Source: Rhodopirellula europaea 6C
GTDB lineage: Bacteria > Planctomycetota > Planctomycetia > Pirellulales > Pirellulaceae
DNA: 53,326 bases
NCBI RefSeq assembly: GCF_000338295.1
Contig: NZ_ANMO01000181.1
Span: forward strand, 1-53,326
Direction: 5' to 3'
This document shows, piece by piece, positions 17,206 to 24,874 of this stretch; positions within the stretch are counted from its first letter, which is position 1, and each line of letters starts with the position of its first letter. The notes under the pieces are model-generated. The model saw only the letters and a program-made list of their open reading frames with translations, did no database searches and was not told the DNA's origin. The position numbers and the translations under genes are program-made.

Positions 17206-17245
17206 TTGAACCGCGAGCTGGTTTATTCTGTAATTGCTACAGAAT
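17206..17245 (+). promoter_or_regulatory. Sigma70-type promoter with overlapping 21-bp inverted repeat
   Basis: TTGAAC (17206-17211), a 17-base spacer and TGTAAT (17229-17234) make a good vegetative promoter (4/6 and 5/6 matches). Overlapping the -10 box is a perfect inverted repeat, ATTCTGTA (17225-17232) and TACAGAAT (17238-17245), separated by 5 bases. A repressor bound there would block RNA polymerase. The TGTA-N5-TACA core resembles BlaI/CopY-like operators in its half-sites, but the regulator is unknown. It sits upstream of the His/Cys-rich gene at 17305. Confidence 0.65.
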
Positions 17246-17304
17246 TCATCCGTTTGGCGAAAAAATCGCCAACAAAACGAACAACTTCAACCATTTGGAA
17301 CCGC

Positions 17305-17778
17305 GTGGAACTCTGGGTCCGTCGAATCGCTTTGATCGCTTATGTGGTCGGCGGCTGGCTTTTGCCGGCCGCCCACCATCATGTGGTGACGTGCGATTCC
17401 ACCCATCCGCATGTCGGCGTCCACGACGATTGCTCCCACACGCATTCGCCTGAGAATGTCACTGAATGTTGCTCACATTCGAGTTCTGCAGACGCGGTGC
17501 AGCACGCACCGCTGCCGCCAGGTTGCTCGGAAGAACTGCTGGTTTGGGAGACGAGCCTGCCGTCCGCAGAGGTCGCCTCGGACCACCAGCACGCCCATCA
17601 ATGCGGTGACCTTTGTGCGTTGTGCAACGCTCGCACGTTGGCGGAAAGCCCGATCGCGGTCTCCGTCCACCGCGAAACCGTTCGGTGCACAGCCAATCAA
17701 CGGATCGAATCGACCACCCTTGAAGACTCGGCAGATTGCTGGCGTCCGTACACTCGCGGCCCACCTTCTTTGACCTGA
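17305..17778 (+). CDS. His/Cys-rich secreted protein, putative metal-binding
   Basis: I do not recognise a named family; DUF2946-like proteins are similar in style. The product is about 157 residues from the GTG at 17305; a TTG at 17254 would add 17 residues but leave a leader of only about a dozen bases after the predicted transcription start. A short basic start and hydrophobic segment (RRIALIAYVVGGWLLPA) form a signal peptide ending just before AHHHVVTCD. Metal-ligand clusters follow: HPHVGVHDDCSHTH, CCSHSS, DHQHAHQCGDLCALC. Zinc or copper binding outside the cytoplasm is inferred from composition only. It is followed 101 bases later by a DUF1559 gene with its own His/Asp loop, paralleling the Cys-rich/DUF1559 pair at 1671-3891. 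Confidence 0.6.
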   Translation: MELWVRRIALIAYVVGGWLLPAAHHHVVTCDSTHPHVGVHDDCSHTHSPENVTECCSHSSSADAVQHAPLPPGCSEELLVWETSLPSAEVASDHQHAHQCGDLCALCNARTLAESPIAVSVHRETVRCTANQRIESTTLEDSADCWRPYTRGPPSLT

Positions 17779-17793
17779 AAACTGCCGTTCTGG

Positions 17794-17842
17794 GTTGCGG
17801 TGAAAACCAGTTTCACTGTAACGCAAACTCACCGTCTACTAT
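17794..17842 (+). promoter_or_regulatory. Inverted repeat and -10 box upstream of DUF1559 gene
   Basis: GTTGCGGTGAAA (17794-17805) and TTTCACTGTAAC (17811-17822) form a 12-bp-arm inverted repeat with two mismatches and a 5-base spacer; the inner GTGAAA/TTTCAC arms are perfect. A TACTAT -10-like box lies at 17837-17842. Its -35 position would fall inside the repeat and matches poorly (CACTGT), as for promoters needing an activator. The spacer length equals that of the repeat at 17225-17245, but the arm sequence differs. Confidence 0.45.
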
Positions 17843-17879
17843 CGAGAGCCACTGCGTTCTCATTTTCAGGTCTCATTCC

Positions 17880-18896
17880 ATGCCAAACTTCTCCTCCAGC
17901 GCTGCACGTGTGCACGCGAACCCAAGCCATCGTTCGACTTCCGGATCCTCGCAACGAAACGCATTCACACTCGTTGAATTGCTGGTCGTCATCGCGATCA
18001 TCGGTGTCCTCGTTGGCCTGCTGCTTCCCGCTGTCCAAGCGGCCCGCGAAGCTGCTCGCCGGATGTCGTGCCAAAACAACCTGCATCAAATGGGCATCGC
18101 CCTACACAACTACCACGGCATCTTCAACCAGTTGCCGAGCGGTTGGTTGGCCGACGACATCGACCACCACGAACCCGGCTGGGGCTGGGCCGCCGCGATC
18201 ACGCCGCAAATTGAAAGCGGAAACATCTACGACACCATCCAATTCGGATTGGCCATCGAAGAAGACGAGAACCAACAAGCACGTGAATCATCGATCCCGA
18301 GCTACATCTGCCCCAGCGATCCGCTAGAGACTCTGTTCTTCATCGCCGAAGCCCATGGGGATGGTCATGGGCACGAACATGACCACTCAGCGGCACTGGA
18401 TGACGACGACGATGATGATGATCATGACGACGAACACGAGAGTGGACACAATGTCGACGACGGCGACGAGTTCCTATTCAAGATTGCCAAGAGCAACTAC
18501 GCCGGCGTGTTCGGAACGTTTGACATCCACGACGACATGTATCACGGCGACGGACTGTTCTACGGCAACAGCCGCCACCGTTTCCGTGACGTGCTGGATG
18601 GACTGAGCCAAACCGTGATGGTTGGTGAACGCAACAGTCGTTTGGGTGGCTCGATTTGGCAGGGATACATCCCTGAGGCCAATGCCGCCGCCGCTCGCAT
18701 CGTTGGTGCAGCCGACCACACTCCGAACAGCGACGTTGGCCACTTTGAAGACTTCAGCAGCTATCACGCCGCTGGTGCACAATTCGTCCTGAGTGATGGA
18801 TCGGTACGAATGCTGTCGCAGTTCATTGACCTGAAGGTCTACCACGCTTTGGTGACCCGAGCCAATTACGAAGTCATCGAAGCCGACTCCTTCTGA
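17880..18896 (+). CDS. DUF1559 pseudopilin-like protein with acidic/His insert
   Basis: A 338-residue protein. After a polar leader of 27 residues comes [24 protein letters not shown] (Ala29-Phe30 replaces the usual Gly-Phe at the processing site), then [18 protein letters not shown], the DUF1559 signature. The C-terminal GAQFVLSDGSVRML matches the family end motif. Unusual is a low-complexity insert at residues about 159-197: a His/Asp/Gly/Glu run, then eight consecutive aspartates, then more His/Asp. Such a stretch should bind divalent metal. The upstream neighbour is a His/Cys-rich secreted protein, which supports a shared metal-related role. The stop codon directly abuts the stop codon of the convergent gene at 18897. 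Confidence 0.9.
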   Translation: MPNFSSSAARVHANPSHRSTSGSSQRNAFTLVELLVVIAIIGVLVGLLLPAVQAAREAARRMSCQNNLHQMGIALHNYHGIFNQLPSGWLADDIDHHEPGWGWAAAITPQIESGNIYDTIQFGLAIEEDENQQARESSIPSYICPSDPLETLFFIAEAHGDGHGHEHDHSAALDDDDDDDDHDDEHESGHNVDDGDEFLFKIAKSNYAGVFGTFDIHDDMYHGDGLFYGNSRHRFRDVLDGLSQTVMVGERNSRLGGSIWQGYIPEANAAAARIVGAADHTPNSDVGHFEDFSSYHAAGAQFVLSDGSVRMLSQFIDLKVYHALVTRANYEVIEADSF

Positions 18897-20072
18897 TCAG
18901 GCCGCTGATTTTCGAGCCGCTTGGGTTGGTGCAAGCCAACCCCGCATGCCATTCAGATCCGCCGACCAGGCTTCACTGGTCCGGCGATCACAGAACGTGT
19001 GGAACAACCCGTCGATCGTGTCGCTAAGCGTCCGCACTGCTTCGATGCGATCTTCGGGACCGAAGTCGTCGTCATCTTCGTCCAAGTGGATGCGAGCGCC
19101 GCTGATTCCGAACGTTTCGGCTTGCAAGGTCAGGTCGAACTGCTGGCCTTCGCGGATCAGCGTCATGCCTGTCTTGCGAGGCAACTTGCCACTTTGGATC
19201 GCTCGCATTGCCTCGGGCAGTTTGACGGGGCACTCCGCTGAAATCGACTCTTTGCCAGATTCACCAATGGGGCATTCCAGCGAAAGCGTCTTGGCCAACA
19301 TCAACGTGACTTCGATTCCGTCAAACGTCTCAATCGTGTCCGTTTCTGTTTCCAGCATCCACCACAGCCACAACAAGAACTCATTGCCCAGGAAGTCTGG
19401 TGACTGGGAATGCTCGTTGGCCCATGCGACGCCGCTGAACGCTTCACCGGTGACGAAACTGGCAGGCATCACATCGTCCATTTCCGCGTAGCGATCGTTG
19501 TCTCGCGCCCAATCCTGCGCGACGACGCCAGCACTGATGTGCCCGCACTCGATCCCGAAAACTCGTTCGAGCAAATCGATGCAGTGACCGCTGCCGGTGC
19601 CTGCGGTTCCGCCGTAATACAGCAAGTCACGACTGCAATCCCATAGCAATGCATGCTGCTGGAACTTGCGGTACTTGCCAGTCGCCGCTTCGTTCTCGCA
19701 GCGTTGCTCGACCGCTTCCTTGGCTTCCTTGCGTTGCGACTTGGTCGGTTTCCCGCCCGGATTTTCGCGGCTCAACGCGGCGAGCTCCATCGACAGCCAA
19801 GCCTTCTTGATCACCGAAGGCACTTGGTTGGTATCGACACGAACACCGAAGTGGACAGCATCGTCGATGATGTTTTTCGCCAGATCAAAATCTTGATCGA
19901 AAAGGTGATCGCCGCCAAGAAAACCTAGGTGCACGTTTTCTTCGTTGGCGGTTTCCGTTCGCCCAGCCACGTTTTCCGCCATCCGTTCGATGTGTTCCTG
20001 CCCGAATGGGCCGTCTTCAAATTGGTTGACGCGAAATCGTTCAAAGGAAAGGCTACCGGAGAGAAACGGCAT
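18897..20072 (-). CDS. RdgC-like protein
   Basis: A 391-residue protein. The N-terminus MPFLSGSLSFERFRVNQ and the block FGVRVDTNQVPSVIKKAWLSMELAALSRENPGG...SQRKEAKEAVEQR resemble the opening of RdgC, the ring-shaped DNA-binding protein first known from proteobacteria, especially the variants outside Enterobacteriaceae. The middle (KYRKFQQHALLWDCSRDLLYYGGTAGTGSGHCIDLLERVFGI) fits the WD..... pattern where RdgC matches a second beta-rich half. The C-terminus adds an acidic EDDDDDFGPED and a tail specific to this protein. Expected role: DNA binding, modulation of RecA-dependent recombination. ATG 20072 is preferred over a TTG five codons earlier. Family assignment is moderate and by eye. Confidence 0.6.
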   Translation of the reverse strand: MPFLSGSLSFERFRVNQFEDGPFGQEHIERMAENVAGRTETANEENVHLGFLGGDHLFDQDFDLAKNIIDDAVHFGVRVDTNQVPSVIKKAWLSMELAALSRENPGGKPTKSQRKEAKEAVEQRCENEAATGKYRKFQQHALLWDCSRDLLYYGGTAGTGSGHCIDLLERVFGIECGHISAGVVAQDWARDNDRYAEMDDVMPASFVTGEAFSGVAWANEHSQSPDFLGNEFLLWLWWMLETETDTIETFDGIEVTLMLAKTLSLECPIGESGKESISAECPVKLPEAMRAIQSGKLPRKTGMTLIREGQQFDLTLQAETFGISGARIHLDEDDDDFGPEDRIEAVRTLSDTIDGLFHTFCDRRTSEAWSADLNGMRGWLAPTQAARKSAA

Positions 20073-20260
20073 GAATGAGAATCCCAATCAATCGATGAGC
20101 GGAAGAAACCAGCCACTCCGCGTCGGCTGTGTCGTTGGCTTATCGTCCAACCTCCGCCTAGAAATTGCCGCGCTATCGGCAGACCATCGCAACACCGCAA
20201 CTTGCCCAGCCGGAACAACCGGCCGGCGACGACCACTCACGAGACTGGCTTTTCCGCCCA

Positions 20261-21283
20261 CTACTTTTTCGCTGGCGATGGAGCAACAAACCGAAAACGG
20301 TTCATCTTGTCACGCGGATCCTCTTCAACGAAGTCGCGGACCGCTGCCTCGACTTCTTCACGATGTTTGCGTGGCAACTCACTAATAATCGACTTCATCG
20401 ATTTCTTCTTCAGCTCCATCCAGTCGTCATAGTATTCTTTTCGAACCTCTTCGATCTTCTCGCTGAGTTTTGCTTGGGCCTTTTCATCCAAACCGAAGTC
20501 TTCCGCCAATCCATTGATCATCGCAAACTCGTCGCCGTGCTTGCGTCTCAATCGCTCAATTCTAATCTTCAATGACAGCTTCTCGGATTGCTCCGGCGTG
20601 AGGATGGTCTGTGAGCTCATCACCACTTCCTGCAAAACTTCATTTCGCCGCCCAATGTCGAGTCTCTCTTCGCCGTTCCGCAACTCTTCGGAGGCACTTC
20701 GATATTTCCTTTGCACTTCGCTCAACTCCACCCGCTGCTCGGCGGTCAGTCCCAACCTTTCTGCAAGTTCCGTGTCAAAAGACAGACGCATCAGCTCCGT
20801 CTGGATCTGCCTGAGCTTGCTCATTTCCTGTATTTGATCGGACGAATAAGCCCGAGTGCGAGGCCGGGCGACTAGCTCGGCCCGCTTCTTCGCAACCTGT
20901 TCCATCAACTTTGATTGCTGATCCTCGCTGAGCACTTTTTTGGCGTCGCGAACCGCCGTGTCCATCAATTCCTTCATCTCTTCGTGGGAGATGCGTTCAC
21001 CCGGTTTTGCACGAAACCCTTTCATCGAAGCATCGCGATACTTCTGCATCGCGACCAGAATCGTTTTCCGTTGCTCAGGTGACAAACCGATCTCTTCTGA
21101 CAGTTCGGTGTCGTTCACGATCGATTGAATTTCAATGAGCCCTAGCGCCGGTGGCTTCACATCCGCTTCCTGCCCCGATCCACTGGAAGCATCTTGGGAG
21201 CGCACGGTGCCTGGGTGACAAAGAAGGCCAAACCAAACGAGACAGAAACAACCTGAAGTGATCGTCGATACAGAGCGTTTCAT
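20261..21283 (-). CDS. Secreted helical protein with three Spy/LTxxQ-like repeats
   Basis: About 340 residues. The signal peptide is MKRSVSTITSGCFCLVWFGLLCHPGTVRS. The mature part is charged and almost wholly helical. Three related segments are visible: ELSEEIGLSPEQRKTILVAM...VLSEDQQSKLMEQ, ELAERLGLTAEQRVELSEVQ...ILTPEQSEKLSLK, and LAEDFGLDEKAQAKLSEKIEEVRKEYYDDW. Each carries an L(T/S)xEQ motif like Spy/CpxP periplasmic chaperones and planctomycete relatives. A chaperone-like or envelope-stress role is inferred from this resemblance. ATG 21283 has an AAGGAA ribosome binding site and starts the signal peptide. No function is proven for this group in planctomycetes. Confidence 0.65.
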   Translation of the reverse strand: MKRSVSTITSGCFCLVWFGLLCHPGTVRSQDASSGSGQEADVKPPALGLIEIQSIVNDTELSEEIGLSPEQRKTILVAMQKYRDASMKGFRAKPGERISHEEMKELMDTAVRDAKKVLSEDQQSKLMEQVAKKRAELVARPRTRAYSSDQIQEMSKLRQIQTELMRLSFDTELAERLGLTAEQRVELSEVQRKYRSASEELRNGEERLDIGRRNEVLQEVVMSSQTILTPEQSEKLSLKIRIERLRRKHGDEFAMINGLAEDFGLDEKAQAKLSEKIEEVRKEYYDDWMELKKKSMKSIISELPRKHREEVEAAVRDFVEEDPRDKMNRFRFVAPSPAKK

Positions 21284-21454
21284 TGAAGTCACACTTTCCT
21301 TGTGAGCAACGAAGGAATGAGCCGGCACCCCAATGATCCGGCAGAATGCATTCACGCCAAGAGTCTAACGCAGTCGAGCTCGACATTCGCAGGAGGACAT
21401 GAAGACAGAGAAAAGAAAACGCGTCTGATTCCTCGCAACCATTTTCGCCAACGC

Positions 21455-22063
21455 TTACGAACGGCGGCCTGTGCCGGGATACACATGGTTCTCAGTGACA
21501 ACCATGTCCATGTGAACGTCATGCGTTTGCACGGGGACCGAATCGACCACCTGGCATTCAAATGCCAACGCAATCAAACTCGCATCCGATCGGACATTGC
21601 CTAGAAGCTTGTCGTAGTAACCCTTCCCGTGCCCAACGCGACCTCCCTGGCGATCAAAAGCAACGCCGGGAACCAAGACGATATCCAGATCGCTTGAGCG
21701 AACACGCTTGGCGGCAACGCCTCGCAATTCTTCACGAGGCTCGAGGATCTTGTACATGCCTTCGGAAAGCTCACTCATCGATTCCAAATGGAACAGCTCC
21801 AATTCGCCGTCGACACAGAAAGGCACAACGACCTTCTTGCCGCTATCGATAGCTGCCGGCAATGCATGCCGGGTTTGCACTTCTGACCGGACGTCGATGT
21901 ACCACATCACGCAAGCAGCCTCCCGATAGGCGGGCAACTGCGTGACGGTGCCCACGATCAACCGACTGAGACCATCCTTGTCAGTTTGCGCCCGCCGAGC
22001 CACTTGCGCGGCCGTTCTAATCTCCTGCTTGTGAGCAACAAGCGATTCATCATCTGCGGCCAT
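21455..22063 (-). CDS. 5-formyltetrahydrofolate cyclo-ligase family protein
   Basis: A 202-residue enzyme that converts 5-formyl-THF to 5,10-methenyl-THF with ATP. The Lys of KQEIR near the N-terminus and the C-terminal ATP-binding signature LVPGVAFDRQGGRVGHGKGYYDKLL are clear family marks; WYIDVRSEVQT and KKVVVPFC fit between them. Length matches the family (about 190-200). The start ATG 22063 is used; an in-frame ATG eight codons upstream exists. The rhamnulokinase stop lies 25 bases before this start on the same strand, so the two are probably cotranscribed although metabolically unrelated. Confidence 0.93.
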   Translation of the reverse strand: MAADDESLVAHKQEIRTAAQVARRAQTDKDGLSRLIVGTVTQLPAYREAACVMWYIDVRSEVQTRHALPAAIDSGKKVVVPFCVDGELELFHLESMSELSEGMYKILEPREELRGVAAKRVRSSDLDIVLVPGVAFDRQGGRVGHGKGYYDKLLGNVRSDASLIALAFECQVVDSVPVQTHDVHMDMVVTENHVYPGTGRRS

Positions 22064-22087
22064 CGTTTCCAAACCCGATGTTAACAC

Positions 22088-23629
22088 TCACTCAAAGAAC
22101 GTCGCGAATTTCGCGGCGGGCTCGTCCCAGCGATCTGTCTGCTGAGGCTCATAAGTTTGAGTTGGGAAACTGTGGCGAACCAACTGACGCGCTTCGTCAA
22201 TCGAATGCAACGATCCACTTCCAATCATCTGCATCAGAATGTTTCCAATCGCGGTTGCTTCGACTGGGCCCGCCACGACTTGGCGTCCGCAAGCGTCAGC
22301 GGTCATCTGACACAACAAAGCGTTGAGCGAGCCACCACCGACAATGTGAATTGTCTTGATATGCGATCCCGTCAACGCCTCCAGATGCTGCAGACACATC
22401 CGGTACCGAAGTGCGAGACCTTCCAAGGCACCTCGAAACAGAACACCGTTGTCGGTTGGAACTCGTTGCCCCGTCCGACCAGCCAGCCCGCAAATCGCAT
22501 CAATCATGTTGTCAGGAGCAACGAGCGCCGGATCATCTGGATTGACCAACAATGCGAACGGTTCCGCACCAGCGGCAGCCTGGGTCATCTCCGCCCAAGA
22601 CGGCGCGTTGCCTTGGCGATCGAGTGCCGAACGAATCTGCTGGTAGATCCAAAGACCGCCGATGTTTTGCAACAGCCGAGTGCTTCCTCGGACGCCACCT
22701 TCGTTGGTGAAGTTCAATTCGGCACACAGCGGCGACACGTTCGGCTGGGGAATCTCGACGCCCATCAACGACCAAGTTCCCGAGCTGATGTAGCACCAAT
22801 CCGGTGACGCCGGCGCGAATCCTTCCGCGGGAACGGCCAGCACCGCTGACGCCGTGTCGTGCGTCGCGGGCAAAATCACTGGCACATCATGCAGTCCGGT
22901 GTCCATCGCTACGCTGGATTGGACGTTGCCAATCGTCGTGCCCGCAGGCGAAGGCTCCGCGAACCACCTGGAAGGCAAACCGAATCCATCCAGCAACTTG
23001 GTCGACCAACTTTGCGTGGCCGGATTGAGCAACTGGGTCGTCGATGCGTTGCTGGCTTCAACCGATCGTTCTCCCGACAGCAACCAGTGGAACAAGTCCC
23101 CCATCATCAGAAATGATTCGGCCGTTTCAAAAACGGAATCCCCATTCTGCTTCGCCGCGATCAGCTGACACAGCGAGTTGATGTCCATGAACTGCATGCC
23201 GGTTTCTTGGAAAATCGTTTCCTTGGGAACGATCTCACAGATCTTTTCGGCCATACCTCGGTGCCGAGCGTCGCGGTAATGCCATACCGGCCCAGCAATT
23301 TGGTCGTGACGATCGACAAAGCCAAAGCTGACCCCCCAGGTATCCACACCGACCGACGCGATGGTCGCTCCCGTCCAACTGGACTGAGCCCGCAACGCCG
23401 CGTCGCGCAAACCGTCCTGGATGTCTTGCCACAATTGCAGGTGATTCCACAGCATCGCGTCCTGCACCTTCAACGGCCGGTTCACAAACCGCCCAGTCTC
23501 CACCAGCTCCAATCGCCCGTCATTCACTCCGCCGGCAATCACGCGACCGCTGGACGCCCCAAGATCGACCGCCAGGTGAACAGGACCGGAGAACTGAACT
23601 TCACTGGAGGATGGCTCAGCGGCTGGCAT
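22088..23629 (-). CDS. rhaB: Rhamnulokinase
   Basis: A 513-residue FGGY-family kinase that phosphorylates L-rhamnulose in the rhamnose pathway. The N-terminal phosphate-1 loop VDLGASSGRVIAG, the rhamnulokinase pattern VDTWGVSFGFVDRHDQIAGPVWHYRDARHRG, PVILPATHDTASAVLAVPA, YISSGTWSLMGVE and the C-terminal IHIVGGGSLNALLCQMTADACGRQVVAGPVEATAIGN are in family order. The ATG at 23629 has a good AAGGAG site five bases before it. Rhamnose is abundant in algal polysaccharides such as ulvan, which suits the sulfatase-rich neighbourhood. No isomerase or aldolase gene is adjacent. Confidence 0.95.
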   Translation of the reverse strand: MPAAEPSSSEVQFSGPVHLAVDLGASSGRVIAGGVNDGRLELVETGRFVNRPLKVQDAMLWNHLQLWQDIQDGLRDAALRAQSSWTGATIASVGVDTWGVSFGFVDRHDQIAGPVWHYRDARHRGMAEKICEIVPKETIFQETGMQFMDINSLCQLIAAKQNGDSVFETAESFLMMGDLFHWLLSGERSVEASNASTTQLLNPATQSWSTKLLDGFGLPSRWFAEPSPAGTTIGNVQSSVAMDTGLHDVPVILPATHDTASAVLAVPAEGFAPASPDWCYISSGTWSLMGVEIPQPNVSPLCAELNFTNEGGVRGSTRLLQNIGGLWIYQQIRSALDRQGNAPSWAEMTQAAAGAEPFALLVNPDDPALVAPDNMIDAICGLAGRTGQRVPTDNGVLFRGALEGLALRYRMCLQHLEALTGSHIKTIHIVGGGSLNALLCQMTADACGRQVVAGPVEATAIGNILMQMIGSGSLHSIDEARQLVRHSFPTQTYEPQQTDRWDEPAAKFATFFE

Positions 23630-24874
23630 GTTGGCTCCTTGAGAAAGCTTGAACGGGAATGAGGATGGACGGAGGAGAAAGGACGCGAAGCCGCGTGCGG
23701 AACGTACGGCGCGGGGCAAAACCAGGCCTCAGTGCCGCACAGCCCGCTATTTGAGCTGAATTTCGCCATCTCAACGGCGCCGCTTCTGCCCCGAACGGGG
23801 AAGATCGCGAAAAACACCTGACTCATCCGGCGAACTCATCGATGAGTACTCCGCGAGCACCTGGAGTCCCCCGCGAGAACACGGGCCGGCGAAACGAGCA
23901 GACAACCTAGCGTGATTAGGAAATACGGGCGAGAAGTCTATAGCCACTTCACAGAGACTTTTTTTTCGCCCTGGCAGCATTTGCTAGCAAAGCAGTCTCG
24001 GCGACCTGGGTGACTTAACCTGAACCCGCAACGTCGGTTAGCCAAATGACATCACTTTGACTACCAAATCTGGAATTGTTGAGATGGTGTGTGCGGTAAC
24101 CAAAATTAAGGAATCAGATGTTGACCGTCCCATCAATGCACGTAGGCTTAGCCGGACCTCCGCGAGTTCGCCTAGCGTGGAGCCGGACGCGGTCAGCTTG
24201 CGGCCACGGGCTGACATCGTTGATGAATTGCCTCAAAACCATTGTTTTTCGCGACATTTTTGCGGAATCCTGGTTTTGGATCGATTGCTCACGACGGCTT
24301 CACGGGCCGGGTACATGAAGTGCCCGGCCGCGGACGCTCGCTTCTTAAATTGCCGCCGAATTCCCGCTGAGCATAAACCAGACCAAAATTCGTTTGGTTG
24401 CCCTTTGCGGATGCAAGATCAATCGTTAAAGTTTCGAAAGTGATCTTCGGCCCGGTGTTGCGTGACGCGTCTGTATTCGTTCTGTCCTCCCTCATTTCCG
24501 TCTAACTTTTCTTTCTCGAAGTCCTTCGTGAGCTAAGAGTTACGTTCCTTCCACTCCTCTCGCGGTTCTCTTTCGCGAAGCCAATTCCCTCGAACGGATT
24601 CGTTTGTTGGCAATGGGTTTCACGCTTTAGATTCCGTTGCCGGGGTGCATTTTGGAACCGGAACTGCATTTGAACTTTCGATTTCATCGATTTTTCAACT
24701 GCTGATAAGCGACAGTTCATTCTGGCAAGCGGTACTCACCGCCGGAGTTCCAACGAACCAATTTCGTCATCTCATTGATGCGGTTTCGACGAATCAAGCT
24801 CCAAACAATGTGTGGGCGGATTCCGGGCTGTGTTGGTGTTTTTGTTCTTCCCCGCGAAGGAGCTCCCACTCACG
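23630..24874. other. Long intergenic region between rhaB and rpoB
   Basis: About 1.25 kb between divergent genes with no convincing coding sequence; the reading frame at 24057-24443 has atypical composition and no family features. Visible elements are two perfect palindromes (23834-23847 and TTTGCTAGCAAA at 23980-23991), a T8 run at 23959-23966, and a small ACCAAA/TTTGGT hairpin at 24382-24398. A weak TTGCCG/CATAAA promoter-like pair lies near 24347-24375. The plus-strand rpoB transcript probably starts here and has a long leader. No L10, L7/L12 or tRNA gene was found. Confidence 0.5.
23834..23847. promoter_or_regulatory. 14-bp perfect palindrome upstream of rhaB (candidate operator)
   Basis: ACTCATCGATGAGT is a perfect palindrome with a central CG, the form used by LacI-type regulators. 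It lies about 205 bases upstream of the rhaB start. It could also be part of rpoB upstream control or chance; no regulator gene is adjacent. Confidence 0.3.

Noticed and set aside
24057-24443. 128-residue plus-strand frame in the rpoB upstream region
   Set aside because: No good ribosome binding site, no signal peptide or domain, and composition unlike the neighbouring genes. Treated as noncoding.
23630-24874. tRNA or ribosomal protein genes expected near rpoB
   Set aside because: No T-loop GGTTCGANTCC context with a matching acceptor stem and no L10 or L7/L12-like translation could be found.
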